Source: a bacterium | GTDB taxonomy: Bacteria; Lindowbacteria; 2-12-FULL-62-27 | Length of the DNA stretch: 62,942 nt | Assembly (NCBI GenBank): GCA_016202645.1 | Contig: JACQOF010000099.1 | Span: 1-62,942 of the forward strand | Reading direction: 5' to 3' | Shown here: positions 1-5,800 of the stretch, piece by piece | How the letters are laid out: the number at the start of each line of letters is the position of its first letter | How positions within the stretch are numbered: the first letter of the stretch is position 1 | Translations under genes and position numbers: made by a program | Notes under the pieces: generated by a model | What the model was told of the DNA's origin: nothing | Seen by the model: only the letters and a program-made list of their open reading frames with translations | Database searches by the model: none

Positions 1-342
1 GATTGAAGGAAATCCCGTCCTGGGATTTCCTGAGTCTGGAGCTCCGGGGACTGGACATCCCTGTCCGCCGCCATTCAGTATATGCGGCCCCGCCGCCGCC
101 CCATACGACCGGCATACAATTCCAACCTTCAGCCCCTCCGCAACAAGCCTTTCGGCAATCGCCTGAACGACCAAAGTCTTCCCGCTCCCCCCAAATGACA
201 GGTTCCCGACCCCAATCACCGGCACGGAAAGACGCATTTTTTGTAACATATTCAATTTATATAGGTTACGGTGTACAGCCACTCCAGCCTGATACATAAT
301 CGCTAGAGAACAAGTCAAATACGAATATCCGCTCAAATCCAC
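1..342 (-). CDS. lpxK: Tetraacyldisaccharide 4'-kinase LpxK, N-terminal part (runs off the left edge)
   Basis: LpxK phosphorylates the 4' position of the lipid A disaccharide at the inner membrane. Only about 114 codons are in the window. The sequence VPVIGVGNLSFGGSGKT followed by a lysine-rich helix and VCRSYG matches the family's P-loop region (VPVIVVGN...GGTGKTP, then SRGYGG). I chose the GTG at 342 because GGAGAGG (rc of 347-353) lies just upstream and because it leaves about 40 residues before the P-loop, close to the E. coli protein. In-frame ATGs at 297, 249 and 237 are alternatives. The canonical GKTP is GKTL here. The ribosome binding site lies in a small hairpin beside an AT dinucleotide run (354-363). 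Confidence 0.72.
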   Translation of the reverse strand, partial: MDLSGYSYLTCSLAIMYQAGVAVHRNLYKLNMLQKMRLSVPVIGVGNLSFGGSGKTLVVQAIAERLVAEGLKVGIVCRSYGAAAGPHILNGGGQGCPVPGAPDSGNPRTGFPSI

Positions 343-371
343 CCCGCCTCTCCATATATATATAGAGGCGC
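343..371. repeat. Hairpin with AT-dinucleotide loop
   Basis: CGCCTCT and AGAGGCG arms enclose a loop made largely of an alternating AT run. On the minus strand the left arm contains the putative lpxK Shine-Dalgarno, so folding could mask translation, and slippage in the AT run could change its length. Confidence 0.4.
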
Positions 372-438
372 CGGTGGGGTAAAAAAATAAAAAGATCGGC
401 AGGATTTTAGCCGAATGAAGTCGTTCGACATTTTCTTC

Positions 439-501
439 GTCATTCCCGCGAAAGCGGGAATCCAGAACCGCATTCTGGACCCCCGCTTTCGCGGGGGTGA
501 C
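439..501. repeat. dRS3-like dispersed palindrome pair, copy 1
   Basis: Two GC-rich hairpins with GAAA/TTTC loops (ATTCCCGCGAAAGCGGGAAT and ACCCCCGCTTTCGCGGGGGT) are bounded by GTCATT and GTGAC. Related copies are at 14426-14497, 15683-15788 and 47305-47383. The core resembles the neisserial dRS3 repeat and similar elements in many proteobacteria. Confidence 0.85.
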
Positions 502-549
502 GAGAATTGATTCAGTCGGCTAACGTCTTGCAAAGATTGAAATGGGTCA

Positions 550-693
550 GTCAACAGGGGGAAACATTGGCCACGAACGAACACGAACTTGGAACACGAA
601 CGAACACGAACATTTTTACATGGAAAGAATTTTTTTTCGTGCCCGTTCGTGATCGTTCGTGCCCGTTCGTGGCTAATGTTTTCCGCCGTTGAC
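550..693. repeat. Bipolar GTTCGTG repeat forming an imperfect palindrome
   Basis: The left arm (550-610) carries CACGAACGAACACGAAC units; the right arm (640-693) carries their reverse complement. Outer flanks also match: GTCAACAGGGGGAAACATTGG faces CTAATGTTTTCCGCCGTTGAC. The same unit occurs at 45489-45583 inside a gene. No gene is evident between lpxK and the kinase (343-768); the interval is entirely repeat-like. Confidence 0.85.
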
Positions 694-700
694 AGAGGCC

Positions 701-780
701 CTGCAAAATATTTCCCTGTGAACTCGGCGCTCATCTCTGTGCCCTCTGTGGTGAGCATACTCGATTTTTCACAGGTTCTC
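701..780. repeat. CTCTGTG repeat, single arm
   Basis: This arm reads CCTGCAAAATATTTCCCTGTG, then CTCTGTG units, then a T-rich stretch ending TTTTTCACAG. It is a close copy of 2977-3053 (same order of motifs), where a facing arm exists. Its end overlaps the last codons of the minus-strand kinase gene. Confidence 0.8.
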
Positions 781-1407
781 CAGCTTCCAAATCGCCCGGA
801 ACGGATCCCGGACCGCCCGGACCAGAAACCGGCTGAGCCGCTCCGCCCAGGTGGGATGATCTAGGATATATTTTTGCTCCGTCCGAAGGGTCTCCGGCTG
901 GTGGTGCGCCCGAAGTTTGGCCGCGGCGGCCAGATCAACGCGCCGGAACGTCTCATACAGAAGTTCGCCTTTCAGGAACGCCGCCCCGAAATCGACGATC
1001 ACCGGTGACTGTTCTTCTCCGGGGTTGCCTTTCTCCCTCTCTCCCTCTCTCCCTTTCTCCCTCACCAATATGTTTGCACGCTTCTTCAAATCCGAATGCG
1101 CCACCCCCCGCGCGTGGATACCGGCGATCAGGCTGTCGAGACAGTCCAGAAATCCGACGGAGATATCACCCCTCCGGAATTCCGACAGCGCGCGGCCCGG
1201 CGACGCCTCCAGCAGAAGACCCTCCTCCGTCAGGCCAAAACACCGCGGCACGCCCGGCAAGCCTTCGAGTTCCCGGTAAACGCGGCGTTCCCGCCGGATC
1301 ATCCACCGCCCGGGCCCCGCCCACATACCGCCCCGCGGCGTTTTCAGCACGCAGGCCACCCCCTCGTGCGTGACCTCCCGGACGGATCCCTGGACGCCGC
1401 CTCTCAA
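769..1407 (-). CDS. Kdo/WaaP-type (RIO-like) small kinase with a repeat-encoded insertion
   Basis: The 212-residue protein looks like a lipopolysaccharide-core or RIO-type kinase. It has a basic N-lobe, a catalytic loop HSDLKKRANILV (His104, Asp106) and a metal-binding DFG (139-141). Members of PF06293 phosphorylate LPS core sugars, which would fit the nearby lpxK; the actual substrate is unknown. Residues 116-133 (REKGREGEREKG and flanks) are encoded by the dispersed GGGAGAAA repeat at 1029-1063 and lie in the loop between the catalytic loop and DFG. The start is a TTG at 1407 with pyrimidine-rich DNA instead of a ribosome binding site, so the start is uncertain. Both catalytic motifs are intact, so it may still be active. 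Confidence 0.7.
   Translation of the reverse strand: MRGGVQGSVREVTHEGVACVLKTPRGGMWAGPGRWMIRRERRVYRELEGLPGVPRCFGLTEEGLLLEASPGRALSEFRRGDISVGFLDCLDSLIAGIHARGVAHSDLKKRANILVREKGREGEREKGNPGEEQSPVIVDFGAAFLKGELLYETFRRVDLAAAAKLRAHHQPETLRTEQKYILDHPTWAERLSRFLVRAVRDPFRAIWKLENL
1029..1063. repeat. GGGAGAAA octamer repeat inside a coding region
   Basis: On the minus strand this is GGGAGAAAGGGAGAGAGGGA-type sequence, in frame within the kinase gene. Other copies: 1415-1452, 1489-1525, 24589-24622, 49334-49371 and a degenerate one near 11490-11545. Confidence 0.9.
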
Positions 1408-1414
1408 GGGCGTT

Positions 1415-1525
1415 GGGAAGGGAGAGAGGGAGAAAGGGAGAAAGGGAGAAAGTCAAAGATGAAGTAATAGAAGTTCTGTATTTCCCACCCTCTCTCCCTT
1501 TCTCCCTCTCTCCCTTTCTCCCTCA
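1415..1525. repeat. Inverted pair of GGGAGAAA octamer repeats
   Basis: A purine-rich array (1415-1452) and a pyrimidine-rich array (1489-1525) face each other across about 36 nt between the kinase start and the trxA stop. A transcript could fold into a long purine:pyrimidine hairpin, possibly acting as the trxA 3' end. The right array overlaps the trxA stop codon. Confidence 0.85.
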
Positions 1526-1846
1526 CTTCAAGACCTCATCAATTTTACCCTTGAGCACATCCTTCCCCACCGCCCCCACGACCTGTGCGGCGACCTCGCC
1601 GTTCTTAAATAGGAGAAGCGTCGGGATCGACCGGATCCCCAGCTGCGCCGCGGTATCCTGGTTGTCGTCGATGTTGACCTTGCAGAACTTCATCTTCCCG
1701 GCGTATTCCTTCGACAGCTCCTCCACAACGGGCGCGATCATGCGGCAGGGGCCGCACCAGACGGCCCAGAAATCGACCAGCACGGGGCTCTCGGACTGAA
1801 TGACCTCCGCCTCAAAGGCGGCGTCGGTGATCTCCATGACGGGCAT
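1523..1846 (-). CDS. trxA: Thioredoxin
   Basis: This is a 107-residue cytoplasmic thiol-disulfide oxidoreductase that reduces protein disulfides using electrons from thioredoxin reductase. The redox motif WCGPC is at residues 30-34, preceded by the family signature VLVDFWA; the cis-proline loop SIPT is present. Length is exactly that of typical TrxA. GAAGGAGG is about eight bases upstream of the ATG. It is flanked by repeat elements on both sides (1415-1525 and 1866-1930) and appears to be a single-gene unit. Confidence 0.97.
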   Translation of the reverse strand: MPVMEITDAAFEAEVIQSESPVLVDFWAVWCGPCRMIAPVVEELSKEYAGKMKFCKVNIDDNQDTAAQLGIRSIPTLLLFKNGEVAAQVVGAVGKDVLKGKIDEVLK

Positions 1847-1865
1847 AGAATTTGACCTCCTTCGG

Positions 1866-1930
1866 ATTGCTGTTGGCTGTTTGCTGCTTGCTGATAGCTA
1901 ATAGCTATTAGCCAACAGCCAACAGCGAAC
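1866..1930. repeat. GCTATTA / CAACAGC heptamer repeat, copy 1 (self-inverted)
   Basis: GCTGTTGGCTGTT at the left pairs with AACAGCCAACAGC at the right, around a core of TAGCTATTAG units. Related shorter copies are at 4992-5032 and 5326-5363. It occupies the trxA upstream region. Confidence 0.85.
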
Positions 1931-2010
1931 TAACACCAGGTAGAGTACCAGCACCCGCGCCCGGCGGTCAACCGATTGCCCGGAAGCGGCGGCTGTGCGA
2001 TACTCACGTC

Positions 2011-2529
2011 ATGTACTACAAGGCACTCTTTCAGCGGCTCAACCAGCGGCGGGTCAAGTACGTGGTGTGCGGCGGGGTGGCGGTGAATATTCTTGGAGTT
2101 CCGCGGTACACCAAAGACACGGATCTTCTTGTTGATTTCGATCCCAGCAATCTCCGGCGGCTCTGGGACGCCCTGATTTCGCTCGGTTACCGCCCCCTTC
2201 GCCCGGTATCCCGGTCGCGGTTTGTCTCTCCGGGCGGCATCCGATGGCTCAGGGAGGAGAAACATGCGGTGGTTTTTACGTTTCAGGTGCCGGAATTTGG
2301 ATTTATGTCCGTCGACGTATTGCTGGAGTCGCCGGTGAGCTATGCGCGGGCGAGGAAAGGCGCCGAGAACTATCAGGTCGGATCGGTGAGGATCCCGACC
2401 ATCGCCATGGAGGATCTCATCCGCATGAAGAAAAAAGCGCAACGGGAGCAGGACGTCTCGGACATACGCGCGCTGAAACAGGTGAAGAAAAATGGCGGGG
2501 CGAAGAAAAAAACGCGCGCTCGGCGCTGA
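2011..2529 (+). CDS. Nucleotidyltransferase-fold protein (toxin-antitoxin-type module)
   Basis: This 172-residue protein has a minimal nucleotidyltransferase fold of the kind grouped with DUF6036/AbiEii-like proteins. It shows CGGVAVNILGVPRYTKDTDLLVDF, i.e. a GG-x9-R-x-T-x-D-x-D motif in which the two aspartates would bind metal, followed by a C-terminal MEDLIRMKK segment typical of the family. Such proteins often belong to two-gene toxin-antitoxin or abortive-infection modules. The next small gene overlaps its 3' end by 38 nt, suggesting co-translation. The tail is very lysine- and arginine-rich (KKTRARR). Whether it transfers nucleotides is not shown. Confidence 0.7.
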   Translation: MYYKALFQRLNQRRVKYVVCGGVAVNILGVPRYTKDTDLLVDFDPSNLRRLWDALISLGYRPLRPVSRSRFVSPGGIRWLREEKHAVVFTFQVPEFGFMSVDVLLESPVSYARARKGAENYQVGSVRIPTIAMEDLIRMKKKAQREQDVSDIRALKQVKKNGGAKKKTRARR

Positions 2530-2701
2530 ACGCCGGGGGGGGTTCTCCTATTTCGTGACCAACGAACAGATCCGCGAATGGTCCCGCATGCCGATTGAGC
2601 ACCGGCTCATGTGGCTCGAGGAGGCCAATCGATTCAACGAACAAGTCGTCCGGGGCCGAAGGCGCCGGATCATGGAGGCATTCCGGGAGGGGAAGATATG
2701 A
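2492..2701 (+). CDS. Small basic protein paired with the nucleotidyltransferase
   Basis: A 69-residue protein that begins inside the 3' end of the preceding gene and reads on to 2701. Its central FSYFVTNEQIREWSRMPIEH and the following LMWLEEANRFN resemble small partner proteins often found beside nucleotidyltransferase genes. The N-terminus is strongly basic. No catalytic residues are recognisable. The overlap and same orientation argue for a functional pair; its role is unknown. Confidence 0.55.
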   Translation: MAGRRKKRALGAERRGGFSYFVTNEQIREWSRMPIEHRLMWLEEANRFNEQVVRGRRRRIMEAFREGKI

Positions 2702-3153
2702 GAAAATCCGAAATCCTAAATCCTAACGAAATCCGAAATCCTAAATCCCAACAAAACCCTTAGAACGAGTGAAAAAATCAAAAGATCCACCACAGAGGGT
2801 ACAGAGATTTTTTGGGTTACGTCGATGAGATTGGCCACAAAAAGCACAAAATGCTTATCGGGTTGACACAGCAACACTGCGTTTTTAGCCACAAAAAGCA
2901 CAGAAGGCACAAAATTTTTTATTTTTTTGTGACTTTTGTGCCTTTTGTGGCCAGACCTGACTAGGTACTAAAAACCTGGCAAAATATTTCTCTGTGGACT
3001 CTGTGCTCATCTCTGTGGACTCTGTGGTGAAGATGTTCAATTTTTTCACAGCTTCCCCGTCCCCGGGCGGCGGGATTCGCCAAACTGCAGCCCCACGTTA
3101 GGATTTAGGATTTGGGATTTCGTTGGGATTTAGGATTTAGAGGTTAGGATTTC
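2701..3153. repeat. Three repeat families nested as one 450-bp imperfect palindrome
   Basis: From outside in: AAATCCT heptamers (2703-2752) face AGGATTT heptamers (3099-3152); GTGAAAAAAT plus CCACCACAGAGG (2769-2808) face CTCTGTGG units plus ATTTTTTCAC (2990-3049); CCACAAAAAGCACAAAA (2835-2852 and 2889-2915) faces TTTTGTGCCTTTTGTGG (2934-2951). No gene is visible here. Confidence 0.88.
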
Positions 3154-3400
3154 CAGAATGGGTCCCCCCAAAAAATATTCAAAATAAACCTTGACTTCCC
3201 CCCTTTTTTTGGTACCTTCACCTAATTACCCCTAGGCTATTTGGCGGGGGTTTGCAGGCCGTCCGCTTTGCGGGGGGTCCGGCAATATAAGCTCTTTTTG
3301 AGGACCAAGGCTTTTTAACAATAGAGCTTGACGAACTACGCTCCAAGTACTGATCCACTTAAGTGAGACCAGGAGCAGAATTTCAAAGGGGGGTTACACC
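3154..3400 (+). promoter_or_regulatory. Leader and possible promoter of the secreted-protein gene
   Basis: TTGACT (3191-3196) is a good -35-like hexamer, but the best -10 (TACCTT, 3213-3218) is weak. The following roughly 180-nt leader is GC-structured around 3240-3285 and contains a perfect palindrome CACTTAAGTG (3356-3365). A purine tract AAAGGGGGG (3386-3393) serves as ribosome binding site for the TTG at 3401. I could not match it to a known riboswitch. Confidence 0.35.
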
Positions 3401-4993
3401 TTGAAGAAAGGCTTACTTTGTCTTGCGGCCATCCTGGCCGCATTCATGTTTACCACGGCGACCTATGCGGATACGACGGTCGTCATCGCGGGCACGGACC
3501 CGAGAGGCGTAAGCGTAACGACAGACGCCAACAACGCTCCGTATGTCAGCGGTAAAACCGCGACAACGTCGGCGGCTGTTTTCACGACGGCAAAGGCAGC
3601 GTTTGACGGCACCACCACCAGCCGGCTGAACGGTGCCATCGCATCCAACGACGGCCAAAACTTCCGAATGACGGCCGTTGCCCTCGGATTTGTGGAAGAC
3701 TCGGCCATCGTCGTTGGCGTTTCGAACGATACCGAGTTCGCTATCTACATCGAGGACACATCCGGCAATTTAAACCTGCACGGGCTTTTCGGGGTGCGAA
3801 CTGCCAATCCTTTGGGTACCAAAAACGGCGATTCCGCGCTGATTACCTCTGTGGCAGCAGCGGCGAATGACAGTGTGCTACTCGTGGTTATTTCTGTAAC
3901 GCCAACCAAGATCCCGACAGCCAACAATGGGATCACAGTGCTGGACAGCGGGATCATCGCATACCTGTTCAGACTGACGACCACCGAGATTTTCCCTGTG
4001 GATACGGTATTCTTGTCCGGCTCGAAGAAATTGGCTCTTCTCGCCCCGGATCTTCAGATCGAACTTTCCAAAGCCGAAGGCGCTGACCGTACGACGGACA
4101 CCTTCACGTGCTTTTATGTCCTCGCCAATGTGACCGCCGACTCCGGCAACCCCAATACGGATTCCAACTTGGGGGTGTGGATTTTCAAGGTTTACGCGGA
4201 TACGTCACGGGTAATCACCACGTCGTCTGTAAAGGTGGACACAGGCGCGGGTTCCAACGTGTTCAGCGATGCGGCTCTTCAAGTCGAGCGAGTTTCCTCG
4301 TCGGATACCCGTGACCGCTTGACGGTTCTGCTTGTCGGCAGCGGCGGGCATTCTCAGAACGCAGCGCGGTTGAATGACACTTACATCCTTGTGGAAGTAT
4401 CCACCGATTCGCATGCGGCGATTAGCGCAGGCAAGGGCCCGAGTCTCAATAGTTTAACGGATGCAGGCGGGGCCTTCGTCACCGAGTTCGATACAGGTAT
4501 TGAATCGCTCCTGGGTCAGGGGCGGTTTGCGCAATCGATCGCTTTCCACCGCAGTGGCTCCAGCATCAACTTTCTGGCGATTATGAGCACAGGCGACCTC
4601 CAGACCATCAGTGGTTCGCTTGACTTGGTTCGCAGCGGCCCGACCGCCATCTCGTCGGCTAAGTCGCTGACTCTGACTTCGGATACAGTCGGAACGAACA
4701 CGGGGTATAATGCGAACACAGTTTTCAGCACCAACGTGGAGGAGCTGGCCCAGGCGGACCGCAGCGGCGTCACGCATGTGGCGGGCATCAACGACAGCAC
4801 CGACCACATCTTCTACCTGTCCTTCGGCGGCGGCGAGTCCAGCAAGAAGAAGGATTCGGGCGTGTGCTTGATGGATCGGATGTTTGGCAAGACGAGTTTA
4901 CGGGCGGCGTTTCCGGCCCTCAAGACGTTCCGCGATACCCTCCTCGGAACGGACATGGGGCGCAAGGTCGTCAGTCTGTACTACTCGTTTTAA
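3401..4993 (+). CDS. Large secreted protein with a degenerate CFI-box-like C-terminus
   Basis: A 530-residue exported protein of unknown function. The start is a TTG eight bases after AAAGGGGGG. A clear signal peptide (MKKGLLCLAAILAAFMFTTATYA) precedes a serine-, threonine- and aspartate-rich body of repeated beta-strand-like segments with no recognised domain. The final 45 residues (CLMDRMFGK..., LKTFRDTLLGTDMGR, VVSLYYSF) follow the layout of the CFI-box C-terminal sorting-like tail (CFIATAAYG... LR.FRD..L...GR..V..YY), but the CFIATAAYG part is replaced. A single cysteine (in GVCLMD) remains. It is monocistronic, ending at a strong terminator. Its codon use is less GC-rich than that of neighbours. 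Confidence 0.7.
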   Translation: MKKGLLCLAAILAAFMFTTATYADTTVVIAGTDPRGVSVTTDANNAPYVSGKTATTSAAVFTTAKAAFDGTTTSRLNGAIASNDGQNFRMTAVALGFVEDSAIVVGVSNDTEFAIYIEDTSGNLNLHGLFGVRTANPLGTKNGDSALITSVAAAANDSVLLVVISVTPTKIPTANNGITVLDSGIIAYLFRLTTTEIFPVDTVFLSGSKKLALLAPDLQIELSKAEGADRTTDTFTCFYVLANVTADSGNPNTDSNLGVWIFKVYADTSRVITTSSVKVDTGAGSNVFSDAALQVERVSSSDTRDRLTVLLVGSGGHSQNAARLNDTYILVEVSTDSHAAISAGKGPSLNSLTDAGGAFVTEFDTGIESLLGQGRFAQSIAFHRSGSSINFLAIMSTGDLQTISGSLDLVRSGPTAISSAKSLTLTSDTVGTNTGYNANTVFSTNVEELAQADRSGVTHVAGINDSTDHIFYLSFGGGESSKKKDSGVCLMDRMFGKTSLRAAFPALKTFRDTLLGTDMGRKVVSLYYSF

Positions 4994-5032
4994 GGTCGCT
5001 ATTGGTTGATGGCTATTAGCTATTAGCCAAAA
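4992..5032. repeat. GCTATTA heptamer repeat, copy 2
   Basis: GGTCGCTATTGGTTGATGGC followed by TATTAGCTATTAGCC begins at the stop codon of the secreted-protein gene; compare 1866-1930 and 5326-5363. Confidence 0.75.
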
Positions 5033-5081
5033 GCGAACCCTCAAGTAAACAATCGGCTCCGCCCACCAAGGCGGACCTTTC

Positions 5082-5120
5082 AAACCCCGTTACGGCAACC
5101 CGCCGTGACGGGGTTTTTTT
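5082..5120 (+). terminator. Rho-independent terminator after the secreted-protein gene
   Basis: AAACCCCGT and ACGGGGTTT arms, extended by TACGG/CCGT pairing around a short loop, are followed directly by seven T residues. Confidence 0.9.
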
Positions 5121-5122
5121 AT

Positions 5123-5305
5123 CCAGGGATGGATAACCCCTGTTGCGCCAACAAAGGTTTGCTAGGGATGGCAAACCCTCCAACACACGCAACAGGGGTC
5201 CTCATGGATGTATAGTCCCCGGAGCGGCGCCGCGCGCAACCAGGGATGGTGAGCACGGCGCAAGGGTGCGGAGGGGACATCAGGGATGTATAGTCCCTGT
5301 TGCCT
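5123..5305. repeat. Composite of AGGGATG mini-palindromes, including an 86-nt dispersed element
   Basis: At least four modules carry (C)AGGGATG followed by a complementary CCCT: near 5125, 5163, 5241 and 5281. ACCCCTGTTGCG (5138-5149) faces CGCAACAGGGGT (5188-5199). The part 5207-5290 is nearly identical, in inverted orientation, to 47388-47471. No coding region is evident between 4994 and 5402. Confidence 0.85.
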
Positions 5306-5325
5306 CAACACAGGTTTTGCCGAAG

Positions 5326-5363
5326 TAAAGGTCGCTGATGGCTATTAGCTATTAGCCAACGGC
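5326..5363. repeat. GCTATTA heptamer repeat, copy 3
   Basis: GGTCGCTGATGGCTATTAGC and TATTAGCCAACGGC form another copy of the 1866-1930 family just upstream of the aspartyl protease gene. Confidence 0.75.
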
Positions 5364-5402
5364 GCCGTCGCTGTGGTATCATTGCGACTGGAGGTGACAG
5401 CC

Positions 5403-5786
5403 ATGGGGTTGACGGTACTTGAAGTGGAGATCGCGTCGGATCCAAAGGCGGCGCGCTGGGAAAAAATGGAATTTCTAATCGATTCGGGCGCGGTTTATTC
5501 CGTGGTCCCCGCAACACTCCTGGAGAAACTGTCGATCAAACCCTATGATGAGCAGACATTCCGGCTGGCCAATGGCGGGAAAATCGTCCGAAAGCGGGGG
5601 TTTGCGTTTTTTCGACTCGGAGAGCGAAAAGGCGGAAGCGATGTGATCTTCGGCGAACCGGATGACAGCCATTTGATCGGCGCCCTGACCCTCGAGTCTC
5701 TGGGCCTCGCACTGGATCCCCTCAAACGGGAACTTCAGCCTCTCCCGATGATCCTGGCCGGATACCGCCCTCCAGAAAAAGCTTGA
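5403..5786 (+). CDS. Retropepsin-like aspartyl protease
   Basis: A 127-residue single-domain aspartyl protease of the clan AA (retropepsin-like) type. The catalytic triplet is in FLIDSGAVYSVVP (Asp27), and the flap and second strand follow (FRLANGGKIV, then LIGALTLESLGLALDP, which matches the family's hydrophobic-hydrophobic-G end motif). Such proteins act as homodimers. The ATG at 5403 is preceded by GGAGGTG at a good distance, so the in-frame GTG at 5373 is unlikely. There is no signal peptide, so it should be cytoplasmic. Substrate unknown. Confidence 0.85.
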   Translation: MGLTVLEVEIASDPKAARWEKMEFLIDSGAVYSVVPATLLEKLSIKPYDEQTFRLANGGKIVRKRGFAFFRLGERKGGSDVIFGEPDDSHLIGALTLESLGLALDPLKRELQPLPMILAGYRPPEKA

Positions 5787-5800
5787 TTTAGGGGGTCATT

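Noticed and set aside
550-693. CRISPR-like repeats
   Set aside because: Units are only about 10 nt with no unique spacers and they form facing arms; no cas gene is present in the window.
333-758. A 141-codon minus-strand frame in the first intergenic region
   Set aside because: It is made of dRS3-like and GTTCGTG repeats; codons have no protein-like pattern.
3228-3300. A riboswitch in the leader of the secreted-protein gene
   Set aside because: The region is GC-structured but I could not fit it to cyclic di-GMP, cobalamin or other known aptamer cores.
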